Shown piece after piece: positions 53,403 through 62,703 of a stretch of 64,000 nt of DNA. Position 1 is the stretch's first letter. Every line of letters starts with the position of its first letter. The stretch is from positions 62,001-126,000 of the IMG/VR virus record IMGVR_UViG_3300031963_000020; one strand, given 5' to 3'. Origin of the DNA: a virus. The notes under the pieces were generated by a model, which was not told the origin of the DNA, searched no databases, and worked only from the letters and a program-made list of their open reading frames with translations. The position numbers and the translations under genes are program-made.

Positions 53403-55511
53403 ATGGCAAAGATATTTAGTACTATCGCTAAAACCACAAAAACTTTATCCGAAAGATACGCGGACTCCGTTGTGAATAATGAATTTACAACATTTAAGTC
53501 ATTACGTGGTACAGTAAGTGGAGATTTAGTACCTTCACGATTATTGATTACGAATCGTCCGAAAAAGGTATACGACGATTATACAGATCCTAGATTAACA
53601 TCTATTCCGTTAGTCAAAGAGTATCAAGAAAGTCAATTGATAACAAAAGCATTGATAACTAGATCTAGACGTACTGCATTCTACGAAGCGTTCAGAAGTA
53701 CAAGTTCAAATCAAACAGCTACGAACCCAGCAAGAAATGATACTCTTGTAGAAATTAAACCGTACTCCCAGAACGGTGAAAATGAAACATACGTAATAGA
53801 CACCAGTAGAATGTTGCAAAATTCACAATCATTACCACTGGTATCCGGTCCACGTGATATTCAGAGAATGAACAGATACTTCAGAACATCAGATGGTCAA
53901 AATTTTAAGGTATTTCAACAATTACTGCAAGCAGGTAATACCTTCGGTCAGTCTCGGTCATACAACCCAGCATCAGTAGAAAATATGGTGCTGAATTACA
54001 ATAATGCAAATCTACTAAACCCACTAAATCGTGTATCACGATTGATAGAGGGAACAGCAATACGAGATAGTAGATTACAAGGTAGATTACAAAAGGAAAC
54101 TGTAATTAATGTACAAACAAAATTACCATTAAAGTTCGTTGGTGGATCACAACCATCGCAACAAAGTGGATTTACTGGAGCATTAAATAGTGCGTTTGGT
54201 GCATATGTTCAAAATAGAATTAATCAAGTTAATTTCAATATTGGTGGTCGTACATTTAATGTTGGTCAAGTAGGAAACGCATTAAACGCACTCACTACAG
54301 CACAACAAGCACTTGGTGCAGCATTCAGTATAAATGATGCAACTCTAGTAAAAGACCAAACAGCATATGATGCACTGTATTTAAATAATTTATGGCCATT
54401 AATGAAGGAAAACGATGGTACAGTTAAAAATTTTCAAGGACCACAAGGTTCACGACAAGCATATCTTGATAGAGCAAGAGCAGCAGTACAAAAAACAAAC
54501 TTTACAAGTATCAATAGCGGTCTAGGAAATGCATTAAAAGATTATCCAACTGATGACTATAGAAGTTCTGCGGACTACACAGAAACATTACGTTCTGTTA
54601 GTAGAGGGACGCCACGTGGAAGTAATCTTACAAGTGCAAGATATACAAAAGACGTATTCAATTTAATTGATGACAAACGTATAACAAAACTTTCTGATTT
54701 ACAAACTGCTGGTGATCCATCAACAGAAAAAGATTATGTTATGTTTAAAATTGCAGTACCAGGTGTACCAGAATTAGCAAATGGAATAAAGTTCAGAGCA
54801 TTTATTAGTGATTTGAATCACAACGCACGTGGTCAATACGAAGAAGTTAAGTATGTCGGCAGACCAGAAAGATTTATAACGTATAAGGGTATGAACAGAA
54901 ATGCGACATTCTCTATGTATCTTGTCGCATTTAGTGAAGCAGAATTAAATGGTATATGGGCTAGAGCAGATATGTTAAATAAGTTAGTGTTTCCTATAAA
55001 AGATGCTGGTGGATTTATGGTAGCACCACTAGTAAAACTAACAATTGGAAACGTATTTGTAGACCAACCAGGATATGTAGAAAACGTTGATATGAAGTTG
55101 ACCGACATTCCATGGGATATTGACCAAGAACTTCCTATGGCAATCCAGTTGACTATGGCATTCAACGTAATAGAAAATTCATTTATTACACAACAAGCTA
55201 ACAGTGCAGAACTATTCAACTACGCTGCATTGAACGCATTACAACGTGCAAATCCACAAAACGGAACGGGTGTACAATCGGCACAACAAGCTGGTGGTGC
55301 GGTAGCACAAGCAACGCAGCCAGCAGGAGTGGGTACAGGAATATCACAAGTAGACACTACTAGTAGAATACGAGCAGATGAAATAAGATACAACCCCAAC
55401 TATTCTGAGCAAGTGACATCTACAAATCCATTATTGGAATACCAACAAAGAATTCAAAGACAATTACGAGTACCACGCATTGGTTCGACAACCTCAACAG
55501 CTGGACGATAA
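53403..55511 (+). CDS. Baseplate/tube-initiator protein (gp48/gp54-like)
   Basis: A 702-residue structural protein. The N-terminal 430 residues are Gln/Asn-rich and without motif. The C-terminal domain (about 440-600) contains FRAFISDLNHNARGQYEEV, KYVGRPERFITYKGMNRNAT and ADMLNKLVFP, a tube-like fold typical of tail-tube initiators in baseplates. It is followed by a LysM protein, and this pair is common in contractile tails. Whether it equals T4 gp48 or gp54 cannot be told by eye. It starts four bases after the tape-measure stop. Confidence 0.65.
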   Translation: MAKIFSTIAKTTKTLSERYADSVVNNEFTTFKSLRGTVSGDLVPSRLLITNRPKKVYDDYTDPRLTSIPLVKEYQESQLITKALITRSRRTAFYEAFRSTSSNQTATNPARNDTLVEIKPYSQNGENETYVIDTSRMLQNSQSLPLVSGPRDIQRMNRYFRTSDGQNFKVFQQLLQAGNTFGQSRSYNPASVENMVLNYNNANLLNPLNRVSRLIEGTAIRDSRLQGRLQKETVINVQTKLPLKFVGGSQPSQQSGFTGALNSAFGAYVQNRINQVNFNIGGRTFNVGQVGNALNALTTAQQALGAAFSINDATLVKDQTAYDALYLNNLWPLMKENDGTVKNFQGPQGSRQAYLDRARAAVQKTNFTSINSGLGNALKDYPTDDYRSSADYTETLRSVSRGTPRGSNLTSARYTKDVFNLIDDKRITKLSDLQTAGDPSTEKDYVMFKIAVPGVPELANGIKFRAFISDLNHNARGQYEEVKYVGRPERFITYKGMNRNATFSMYLVAFSEAELNGIWARADMLNKLVFPIKDAGGFMVAPLVKLTIGNVFVDQPGYVENVDMKLTDIPWDIDQELPMAIQLTMAFNVIENSFITQQANSAELFNYAALNALQRANPQNGTGVQSAQQAGGAVAQATQPAGVGTGISQVDTTSRIRADEIRYNPNYSEQVTSTNPLLEYQQRIQRQLRVPRIGSTTSTAGR

Positions 55512-55514
55512 CAT

Positions 55515-55787
55515 ATGATATTCAGATATCTAGAAGATTTTGAAGTATTAACAACCCGAGATGGTAGAAGATATTACCAAACTGGGATTACAAATATTAT
55601 ACCACCTGATATTTTTGAATATACGATAATCGCACAAGATGGAGATCGTCTTGACACACTAGCAGCACGTTATTACGGGGACGCTTCAAAATGGTGGATT
55701 ATCGCAAAAGCGAACAACTTAGTTAACGGTACGTTTTTCTTAAAGGGTGGAACACAATTAGTTATACCATCAGCAGGTCTACAATAA
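55515..55787 (+). CDS. LysM baseplate protein (gp53-like)
   Basis: A 90-residue protein whose second half is a LysM fold (RLDTLAARYYGDASKWWIIA followed by NNLVNG and TQLVIPS). Small LysM proteins connect tube initiator and hub in contractile tails; T4 gp53 has such a domain. It lies between the tube-initiator-like gene and the hub-like gene, with gaps of three bases on both sides. Confidence 0.75.
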   Translation: MIFRYLEDFEVLTTRDGRRYYQTGITNIIPPDIFEYTIIAQDGDRLDTLAARYYGDASKWWIIAKANNLVNGTFFLKGGTQLVIPSAGLQ

Positions 55788-55790
55788 TCT

Positions 55791-58346
55791 ATGGCACTAA
55801 ACCCAGTAGAAACATTAAATGTATTTGACAAAGACTTACGAACAGAATTAAGAAATCGTTCGTTTAGTAAAAATTTGGTGCGTATTAGAACACCATTTTT
55901 ACGGTTCACCACTGCTACCGATATGTCAAACATTGATAATGCTGGGTCATTGGGACCAACATTTGGTGCATATAAGGATTGTAGATTTTTTACTTTAGGA
56001 TTGCATGGATGGGATAATAAAAATTATTCTGCAGCAGATTTATATGGCACACAATCTGACAAAGGATTGATTATCGGTACAACATATAAACAGTCTGATA
56101 CTGGTGGTGAACAACGATTGATGTATACCCAAACCACCAAAGACACAGCAGCACAAAATTTTCCACCACCAGGTATAACAAGTGCGACTGTAGAACGTTT
56201 GCGCAATGGAAACGTATTAAAATTTACTCTTGAAATTCAATGTTATACCCAAGAGCAGTTGGAAATTTTAGACGCTGTGTGTTTTATTCCCGGAATGACT
56301 TCTATATTGGAATGGGGAACTATACATTCTACTACAGATACAGTAGAAGAACTAACTACTCTGGATTTCAAAAGAACCGGAGTAGAAACCGATATAAGGT
56401 TAGCGATTGCCGATTCAAGACAAAGCTTTATAGACAAGTGGTGTAAACCAAATAAGTTTAATTATGATTTTGCCGTAGCAAATATTGCAAATGTAAAAAC
56501 AAGTTTACAAAATGATGTCTACAAAATCACCGTGGTAGCATACGGTAGAGCAGATAATTTATTGTACATCTCTGCGTATTCAACATCAAATCCACTTGAC
56601 CCAAATCAAGTTAACGCCGATCAAGCGGTAGTCAAGTCTGTATCAGAATATTTTAGAATAAATGGTCCGTTCTCTACATACTTGAAAGACAACGTTAATA
56701 ATACGGCTGGAAACATAATACGATTTTATGACCCCATAGACAGAGCAGCACAACCAGGAACAGATGTTCCATCGTCTGCTGATTCTGGGACTACTAACGA
56801 TTTGGGATTGGAAGATTCGTATTTTATAAGTTTTGGACACTTTGTAGACGAAATTTTGAATAGACAGGTTGTGTCTATTATTAACTCTGCTACAAATGGT
56901 GAAGCACAACTATCTAATTTGGTATCTCCACTAATTGATGGAACTGATGTTATCGTTGTTGGATTTAATGAATATCTACGGTCAACAAATCCAGAAACAA
57001 TGATTATCTTCAACGAAGCTGCTATAGCTAAAGCAAATAGAAGAACTACAAATGAAGCACAGCAATCTGGACTTATCAATCAATTACAAAGAAGTGATGG
57101 TAATGGTTCGTGGAGTTATAATAACAGAACTCTTGTTGGAGATACAAGTTTACTTGGAGCAGGTGGTGCAGCTGGTAATGCAGAACGTGAGGGAACTTAT
57201 AGCGCGTTACAAAGTAGAAAATTTGGATCAAACGTAATTACGGAAAGTGGTATAACTTCACTAGCGACGGGTGTATGGTTGAATAGTAAAGGAATACAAT
57301 CAGTGTTTTTGAACGCAAGAACTATTATGGAAGGACTAGAAGCACTCCTTCGTAATATCAACGCAGCAACAGAAAATTACTGGGATTTGAAGTTATTTTA
57401 TGATGACGACAGACAACAATTTCGTATCTTGGATGATAACGCAAGAACAATAGCTATTAATTCAGAAGATAAAATCTATGAGTTCAATAAAAAATTATTA
57501 AGCACAGATGTAGTAAATGACAAAGGACAACCAGACATTTTGGGTCCTGATGTGTTGGATATACAGGTAAGTACCGATTATCCAAAAATGTTGTTCTCGC
57601 AATTAGCGGTGTCGGGAATCAACGGTGGTAATTTAATAACTGCTCCTGAACGTAGAGATGCAGACTTTGTAAACAATAAAGGACTCACCGATATATTTGC
57701 TAGAACGAATAAACCACAATCTGGTGTCGAAACTAGCACACCACCAGCATATCCTCCTGGGGGATTGAGTACAACAGATATAGCGAAAACTTTATCTGGT
57801 CAATTATTAGGAGATGCGAGTGGAACAGAAAATATATCTGGCTTACTTGCACCATTTAGTGTTGCTGGAGCACAGGGTGTACCACCACAAGTTGCACAAT
57901 TTATTACAACAATATTCAATAATAGACAATTTTTAACAGTACAGCAAGCTAGAGCTTATCGTTCTACATTTGAACGATTTAGAAGAGATTCTTTAATAAC
58001 CGAGGCACAAGCAGCAGCTATAACCGCACTATTCGCTTACAGAACAAAAGCATTGATTGAACGTGAAAAAAATAGAGAAAAAGCTGAGTGGGGTTCAAGT
58101 TTTTATGCATGGAATCGTGATTATGCAGATGCAAGAATAGCTGCTCGTGCACGTATTATAGTAGAAAATAAAATTGAAGAATCAAAACAATATTTTAGAA
58201 ATAAAATTGATGCTATAACCAAAACACAAAGAGAAGCGGTTGCGGCAGCTCAACAACAAATAGATGCGCAAAAACCACAACCAGAAATAGTAGGAGTACC
58301 AGGAAGAACAGGTCCAGGTGCCATAGCTGCACGAGGGGGACTGTAA
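55791..58346 (+). CDS. Large baseplate hub-like protein
   Basis: An 851-residue protein. The N-terminal half holds PPPGITSATVERLRNGNVL and FTLEIQCYTQEQLEILD, then FIPGMTSILEWGT, a block I recognise from large baseplate hub proteins of T4-like aquatic phages. The C-terminal 150 residues are a charged coiled coil (ALIEREKNREKAEWGSSF...). By order (LysM gene before, lysozyme-type gene after) it could fill the role of T4 gp27. Length is more than twice that of gp27, so it may combine several subunits. Confidence 0.6.
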   Translation: MALNPVETLNVFDKDLRTELRNRSFSKNLVRIRTPFLRFTTATDMSNIDNAGSLGPTFGAYKDCRFFTLGLHGWDNKNYSAADLYGTQSDKGLIIGTTYKQSDTGGEQRLMYTQTTKDTAAQNFPPPGITSATVERLRNGNVLKFTLEIQCYTQEQLEILDAVCFIPGMTSILEWGTIHSTTDTVEELTTLDFKRTGVETDIRLAIADSRQSFIDKWCKPNKFNYDFAVANIANVKTSLQNDVYKITVVAYGRADNLLYISAYSTSNPLDPNQVNADQAVVKSVSEYFRINGPFSTYLKDNVNNTAGNIIRFYDPIDRAAQPGTDVPSSADSGTTNDLGLEDSYFISFGHFVDEILNRQVVSIINSATNGEAQLSNLVSPLIDGTDVIVVGFNEYLRSTNPETMIIFNEAAIAKANRRTTNEAQQSGLINQLQRSDGNGSWSYNNRTLVGDTSLLGAGGAAGNAEREGTYSALQSRKFGSNVITESGITSLATGVWLNSKGIQSVFLNARTIMEGLEALLRNINAATENYWDLKLFYDDDRQQFRILDDNARTIAINSEDKIYEFNKKLLSTDVVNDKGQPDILGPDVLDIQVSTDYPKMLFSQLAVSGINGGNLITAPERRDADFVNNKGLTDIFARTNKPQSGVETSTPPAYPPGGLSTTDIAKTLSGQLLGDASGTENISGLLAPFSVAGAQGVPPQVAQFITTIFNNRQFLTVQQARAYRSTFERFRRDSLITEAQAAAITALFAYRTKALIEREKNREKAEWGSSFYAWNRDYADARIAARARIIVENKIEESKQYFRNKIDAITKTQREAVAAAQQQIDAQKPQPEIVGVPGRTGPGAIAARGGL

Positions 58347-58347
58347 T

Positions 58348-59565
58348 ATGGCAGATGCAGACAAGAAAATAGTAAAAGTACTTAAGGTAGGCGTTGGATA
58401 TAACATCGTGCAGTACGATGATAACACAACTGCACGGCGTACAGGTACGTTTGCCGCAAGAAATAATAATCCTGGTAATTTAGAAAATGGGTCTTTTGCT
58501 AGAAGTATGGGGGCATTAGATTTAAGTCAAGCCGAAATAGATAGAACTGGACAACAACCCCCACCAGGTGGAAATCCACCTGAACGATTTGCTATTTTTC
58601 CTACTTATGCGATGGGTCGTGAAGCAAAAAGAAAATTGCTATTTGAAGGGTCAAGATATAAAGATAAGACCATTAGTGTTGCATTGAGCACATACGCACC
58701 ACCCAGTGAAAATAATACACAAAATTACATTAATACAGTAGTAAGAGCTTTAAACCCAGCAACACCAGCAATTACCCAAGATACACTAATGAATACGTTG
58801 ACCGAACAACAACGTATAAGATTTATTGATGCCGTGGAAGCGGTTGAAGGTGGTAGACGAGGACCAACGGGGTCAACACCAACAGCATATACACCTGGAG
58901 CTAGTACACCGTTTAATCCAGATGCAGCTATAGATTCATATATGCTAAAAACATATACACAACCATTGAAACAAGAATTTTCAAGAGACACCGATGTTGT
59001 AAAATTAGCAGACGATGTACGGGGTGGTAATACATTTGTTAGTTTTGATAAAAAACCATATAGAGATTGGTTAAAAAATACAAACAAACTATATAGCGAT
59101 TCACAGTTAGATGGAGAATTGGCTCTTCTTAATCTTGCGGCGGAAGCAAATCTGTCTCTTCAAGCGGAAGCAAAGTCTAATTTAGCAAAGGTAGATAATT
59201 TAATACCAGCAGAAGCAGCATTTTTAATACAACGAAACTTGTTTGAATTACAACCAGACCTTATGAGACAACAAATGTCTGCAAACGCTGGGTCTGGAAA
59301 TAGAGAGGTAGATTATTCACACGCGTGGAGAGCACCAGGTAAATTGGCAATCACAGCCGATATTACGATACCTGGTGCATCTGGGTTCCGTATTGGACAA
59401 ATATTCTGGGTTGGTAGAACATATGAGCATTACAAAAAGTTTGGTGCATTCCAACTATTCGGACTAACAGAAAATATTACTATTGGAAGAGGATGGAACA
59501 CAACAATTCATTCTAGGTTCAATGCGATGCCAACAGGTAAAGTTAAAAATTTAAAATCGGAATAA
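58348..59565 (+). CDS. Baseplate peptidoglycan hydrolase fused to hub domain
   Basis: A 405-residue protein. Residues 35-170 look like a transglycosylase/lysozyme module: ARNNNPGNLENG (37-48), then FAIFPTYAMGREAKRKLLF, TISVALSTYAPPSENNTQNY. Conserved NNPGN, the FP..A.G.. turn and YAPPSENNT are typical of phage wall-degrading domains. The C-terminal part, with HAWRAPGKLAITADITIPGA and an HYKKFGAFQLFGLTENITIG end, is beta-rich like hub or tube-piercing domains. It would replace T4 gp5 in cutting the wall during injection. It starts as TAATATG. Confidence 0.7.
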   Translation: MADADKKIVKVLKVGVGYNIVQYDDNTTARRTGTFAARNNNPGNLENGSFARSMGALDLSQAEIDRTGQQPPPGGNPPERFAIFPTYAMGREAKRKLLFEGSRYKDKTISVALSTYAPPSENNTQNYINTVVRALNPATPAITQDTLMNTLTEQQRIRFIDAVEAVEGGRRGPTGSTPTAYTPGASTPFNPDAAIDSYMLKTYTQPLKQEFSRDTDVVKLADDVRGGNTFVSFDKKPYRDWLKNTNKLYSDSQLDGELALLNLAAEANLSLQAEAKSNLAKVDNLIPAEAAFLIQRNLFELQPDLMRQQMSANAGSGNREVDYSHAWRAPGKLAITADITIPGASGFRIGQIFWVGRTYEHYKKFGAFQLFGLTENITIGRGWNTTIHSRFNAMPTGKVKNLKSE

Positions 59566-59568
59566 TAC

Positions 59569-59985
59569 ATGTTAACAAATATACCTCGTCCACTATTTGA
59601 GATTTTGGGAGATACAAATACCAAAAATAAATTGTCTTTGACAATTACAAATGTCTCACCAAGTATTACTGATGAAGATATACGAAGAAAAGTGAAGTCT
59701 CGTTATTTTGCGAAATATACATCGCAAAGATATGGTACCGTGTTTGAAATAACTGGTGGTATGTATTCCAATATACTTAATAACCCATTATTTAGAAAAA
59801 CTAAAATAGATTGGATAATATGCGGTAAACTTGAAGATACCATCTTGACATTACCAAGTGGTGATAATATATTAATCAAGGGAGTGATTAGCCAAAACAA
59901 GGCACTACTTGGACTAGCAGAAGAAGAACTTCCAGGTATTACTAATCATTTACGAAACTATATGGAATTCTATTCGGGGGAATAA
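59569..59985 (+). CDS. Small baseplate-region protein, unknown
   Basis: A 138-residue protein starting four bases after the hydrolase stop and overlapping the polymerase start (TAATG). It reads as alpha/beta (RPLFEILGDTNTKNKLSLTI; WIICGKLEDTILTLPSGDNI) without recognisable motif. The position suggests a baseplate component, but it could as well belong to the replication genes that follow. Confidence 0.5.
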   Translation: MLTNIPRPLFEILGDTNTKNKLSLTITNVSPSITDEDIRRKVKSRYFAKYTSQRYGTVFEITGGMYSNILNNPLFRKTKIDWIICGKLEDTILTLPSGDNILIKGVISQNKALLGLAEEELPGITNHLRNYMEFYSGE

Positions 59986-61307
59986 TGGTTGTACAATCGG
60001 TTCTGGACTTACAAAAACTACAGAAGCGAATAGATACCGAGGTGTCGTATATGGCACCTATCCTCGTTGACCAGCACTCGCATCCTGCGGTCAATCAAGT
60101 GTCCTCTTTACATATTGCGTTTAACGACGGGGAATACTTCTGCGTTCCCTTTAATCATCCCGATGGTATCCCTCTATCGGTCGAACTTAAAGACGCATTT
60201 AAGATTGTTACCCTATACAAACGAGAAATCCTTCATGCGTTCCCAAGTGTTCCACACGAACGGGTGCATGATGTTGCGACTATTCTCCACTTATCCAGTA
60301 ATAGTATTCCAGAAATTCGTGAATACTATACTCCGAATATCCAACGAACATTACAGCAGTTTCAGTTTAAGAACCTGCATCTCAGTATCCCGTTGACGAT
60401 GTGGATGGAATATGGACACAACCTACTTCGTTTCATCCACGAATCATACAAGAAGCATACAACACCAGATGGGTATGAGTTTGTCAATAATACAATCATT
60501 CCAACGTTGACCACGATTGAGAAGTCGGGGCTATGTATTGACCAGAATATCTTGACAGAACACTTTGGGTCAGACATAAAAAAATATATAACTAATAATA
60601 CAATATATTCAGAATATAATCCATATACTGCTACAGGTCGTCCAAGCAACAAGTATGGTGGTATCAATTTTGCTGCACTAAATAAATCGGATGGAACTCG
60701 TGGAGCATTTACCAGTAGATATGGGGACGATGGACTTCTCATCCAGTTTGACTACGAAGCGTTCCACTTACGTCTGGTTGGGGCACAAATGGGATATGAC
60801 CTTCCAAATAGTTCTGTCCATACCTTTCTCGCTCAGCAGTATTATGGTAAAGAGGAGGTCAATCCTGAGGAATATGAGGCGTCAAAAGCAAGAACATTTG
60901 CATTGATGTATGGAATGACCGAAGAGTTCGGTAATGTTGATTTCTTCCATAAGGTTAGAAAGTATAGTGAACTGATATGGGAAATCTATAGAAGCTCTGG
61001 ATATGTAAAGACCAAAACGGGTAAGAAACTGGTGGTCGAAGAACCATCGCAGAATAAAGTGTTTAACTATTCTGTACAATGGTTGGAAACAGAATCAGCA
61101 CTCACTAATGTCGCAAAGGTGTGTGAGTTATTAAAGGGACGATTGACGAAACCTATTCTCTACACTTATGACGCATTACTCTTAGATTTACACAGGTCGG
61201 AAGCAGCAATGCTCCCAGCAATCAAGAGTTTGTTAGAGGGAGAAATGTATCCAACTAGAATGTATAAGGGTAAAAATTACAATGAACTTTTGAAGGTAGA
61301 AATATAA
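59985..61307 (+). CDS. Reduced family-A DNA polymerase
   Basis: A 440-residue PolA-type polymerase. Motif A is LLIQFDYEAFHLRLVGA with catalytic Asp256; motif B is SKARTFALMYGM with Lys301 and Tyr309-Gly310; motif C is TYDALLLDL with catalytic Asp396. The upstream TATGRPSNKYGGINFAAL fits the usual TGRLSS..PNLQN. The N-terminal 120 residues look like a worn 3'-5' exonuclease: ILVDQHSHP where DxE is expected. The steric-gate Glu of motif A is replaced by His261 and the motif C pair HDE by YDA. It precedes gp32 and UvsX. It may be a repair or accessory polymerase, or the main replicase. Confidence 0.75.
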   Translation: MVVQSVLDLQKLQKRIDTEVSYMAPILVDQHSHPAVNQVSSLHIAFNDGEYFCVPFNHPDGIPLSVELKDAFKIVTLYKREILHAFPSVPHERVHDVATILHLSSNSIPEIREYYTPNIQRTLQQFQFKNLHLSIPLTMWMEYGHNLLRFIHESYKKHTTPDGYEFVNNTIIPTLTTIEKSGLCIDQNILTEHFGSDIKKYITNNTIYSEYNPYTATGRPSNKYGGINFAALNKSDGTRGAFTSRYGDDGLLIQFDYEAFHLRLVGAQMGYDLPNSSVHTFLAQQYYGKEEVNPEEYEASKARTFALMYGMTEEFGNVDFFHKVRKYSELIWEIYRSSGYVKTKTGKKLVVEEPSQNKVFNYSVQWLETESALTNVAKVCELLKGRLTKPILYTYDALLLDLHRSEAAMLPAIKSLLEGEMYPTRMYKGKNYNELLKVEI

Positions 61308-61327
61308 GGTTTGACCTTACATAATAA

Positions 61328-61335
61328 TATTTATT
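61328..61335 (+). promoter_or_regulatory. TATTTATT octamer
   Basis: Variant of the recurrent late-type octamer, 52 nt before the ATG at 61380. Downstream, GTAAAA and TTTTAC can pair around GCAGGAAG, possibly hiding a ribosome-binding site. Confidence 0.25.
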
Positions 61336-61379
61336 AGGAGTAAAAAAGCAGGAAGTTTTACCCTAATGAGTTTATTATT

Positions 61380-61787
61380 ATGAAACCAGAAACACAGTTA
61401 CTTTGTACTTTCTGTGCAAAAAAGGATATTGAATCCACCATAGAACAAATCAAGAAAATCTACACACTCGCATTTAATTCGGTTTATGTGTTGGATAATG
61501 TGAATGATGAGAATCAAGCAATCTTGACGTATAATATCGATTTATCGAAACCAGTTCTTGGTGAAGCACCAGAATCTACAATTTCAGTACATAGAAAGAA
61601 GCAAACAAACACTATCTACACAATCAATGCTATTAATAAGTTGATTGAAGAAAAGAATGGTGGTGTATTAGATAAGACCTATAAGATTGATTGGACTGAA
61701 TTACAAAATACTGTTTTAGTCACCGCATACGGTCGCCTTAAAAAAGTAAATACTAAAATATCAAATATTATTAATATTCAAAACTAA
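61380..61787 (+). CDS. Small protein between polymerase and gp32, unknown
   Basis: A 135-residue alpha/beta protein with MKPETQLLCTFCAKKDIEST at the N-terminus, a CTFC pair and a repeated I.KI/I.N pattern at the end. I do not recognise it by function. Proteins of this appearance are common near replication genes of T4-like phages. A five-codon mini-ORF (61366-61383) ends on the start codon (ATGA overlap), which may couple translation. Confidence 0.55.
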   Translation: MKPETQLLCTFCAKKDIESTIEQIKKIYTLAFNSVYVLDNVNDENQAILTYNIDLSKPVLGEAPESTISVHRKKQTNTIYTINAINKLIEEKNGGVLDKTYKIDWTELQNTVLVTAYGRLKKVNTKISNIINIQN

Positions 61788-61790
61788 GGC

Positions 61791-61819
61791 TTGACAAACA
61801 CAACTGACCTCATTATCAT
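61791..61819 (+). promoter_or_regulatory. Sigma70-like promoter of gp32
   Basis: TTGACA (61791-61796), 17-base spacer, TATCAT (61814-61819). An inverted repeat ACCTCA (61807-61812) / TGAGGT (61826-61831) brackets the -10 and could be an operator or form a hairpin at the transcript 5' end. The -35 context is identical to that of the radical SAM promoter. Confidence 0.7.
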
Positions 61820-61871
61820 ACGTGGTGAGGTGTATTAAACACTCAACTCTAAACACTAAGGAGAAAATTGT

Positions 61872-62690
61872 ATGGCACTAGATTTTAATGCCCTAAAGGC
61901 AAAGCTCAACACATTCACAAAGCAAAGTGACCGAAGTGAGTCGCTTTGGAAGCCCACCGAAGGTAAGACAACCATCCGTATTGTCCCGTGGGCAAAGAAC
62001 CGCGAGAACCCTTTCATTGAACTCTATTTCCACTATATCGGAAATAAGACTTACATCTCGCCTCTTTCATTTGGTCGCCGCGACCCTATCGCGGAATTCG
62101 CAGACAAGTTAGTTGAAGATGCACGCCGTGAAGGTCGTGAAGCGGAGAAGGCTGCCTGGAAGCAGGCTAACGCTTTCCGTCCGAAGCTTCGTACCTATGT
62201 TCCTATCATCGTTCGTGGTGAAGAGGACAAGGGTGTTCGTTTCTTCTCATTCGGTAAGACGGTCTATCAGGACCTCCTTTCCTACATCGCTGATCCTGAC
62301 TACGGTGATATTACTGATCCGAAGGTTGGTCGTGATGTTGTGGTCGAATATATCCCACAAGAGAAGTCCGACACGAACTTTGCCAAGACCTCAGTAAAGG
62401 TTAAGCCGAATCAGACCCCTGTGGTCGGTGATGTTGATGTTGCTAAGAAGCTTCTCTCGGAACAGCCCGATATCTTTGCACTCTACAAGGAACCTTCCTA
62501 TGAAGAGTTGATGGTTGTTCTCCAGAAGTATCTTGACCCAGATGGTTCGACTCCCACCCCCGCTCCTGCAAAGGGTAATTCTGAGGTCAAGAGTGTGACC
62601 GCCGAAGTCCTTGACGTTAAGACGGAGATTTCTGAGTCGGCACAAGTCAAGAACGCTCTTGATGAGTTCGATAAGCTATTCGACAATTAA
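61872..62690 (+). CDS. 32: Single-stranded DNA-binding protein (gp32-like)
   Basis: A 272-residue T4-type SSB that coats single strands in replication and recombination and recruits partners by its acidic tail. It begins ALDFNALKAKLNTFTKQSDR, has IRIVPWAKNRENPFIELYFH and SPLSFGRRDPIAEFADKL, and ends ALDEFDKLFDN. The T4 zinc site is not evident, as in many aquatic relatives. The gene is visibly richer in G and C at third positions than most neighbours. It has its own sigma70-like promoter and AAGGAGAAA ribosome-binding site, and is 14 bases from uvsX. Confidence 0.92.
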   Translation: MALDFNALKAKLNTFTKQSDRSESLWKPTEGKTTIRIVPWAKNRENPFIELYFHYIGNKTYISPLSFGRRDPIAEFADKLVEDARREGREAEKAAWKQANAFRPKLRTYVPIIVRGEEDKGVRFFSFGKTVYQDLLSYIADPDYGDITDPKVGRDVVVEYIPQEKSDTNFAKTSVKVKPNQTPVVGDVDVAKKLLSEQPDIFALYKEPSYEELMVVLQKYLDPDGSTPTPAPAKGNSEVKSVTAEVLDVKTEISESAQVKNALDEFDKLFDN

Positions 62691-62703
62691 TCGGTAATCA
62701 ACT

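Noticed and set aside
61311-61340. TTGACC as a -35 box
   Set aside because: The 15-18 base spacing gives no good -10 (TTAGGA).
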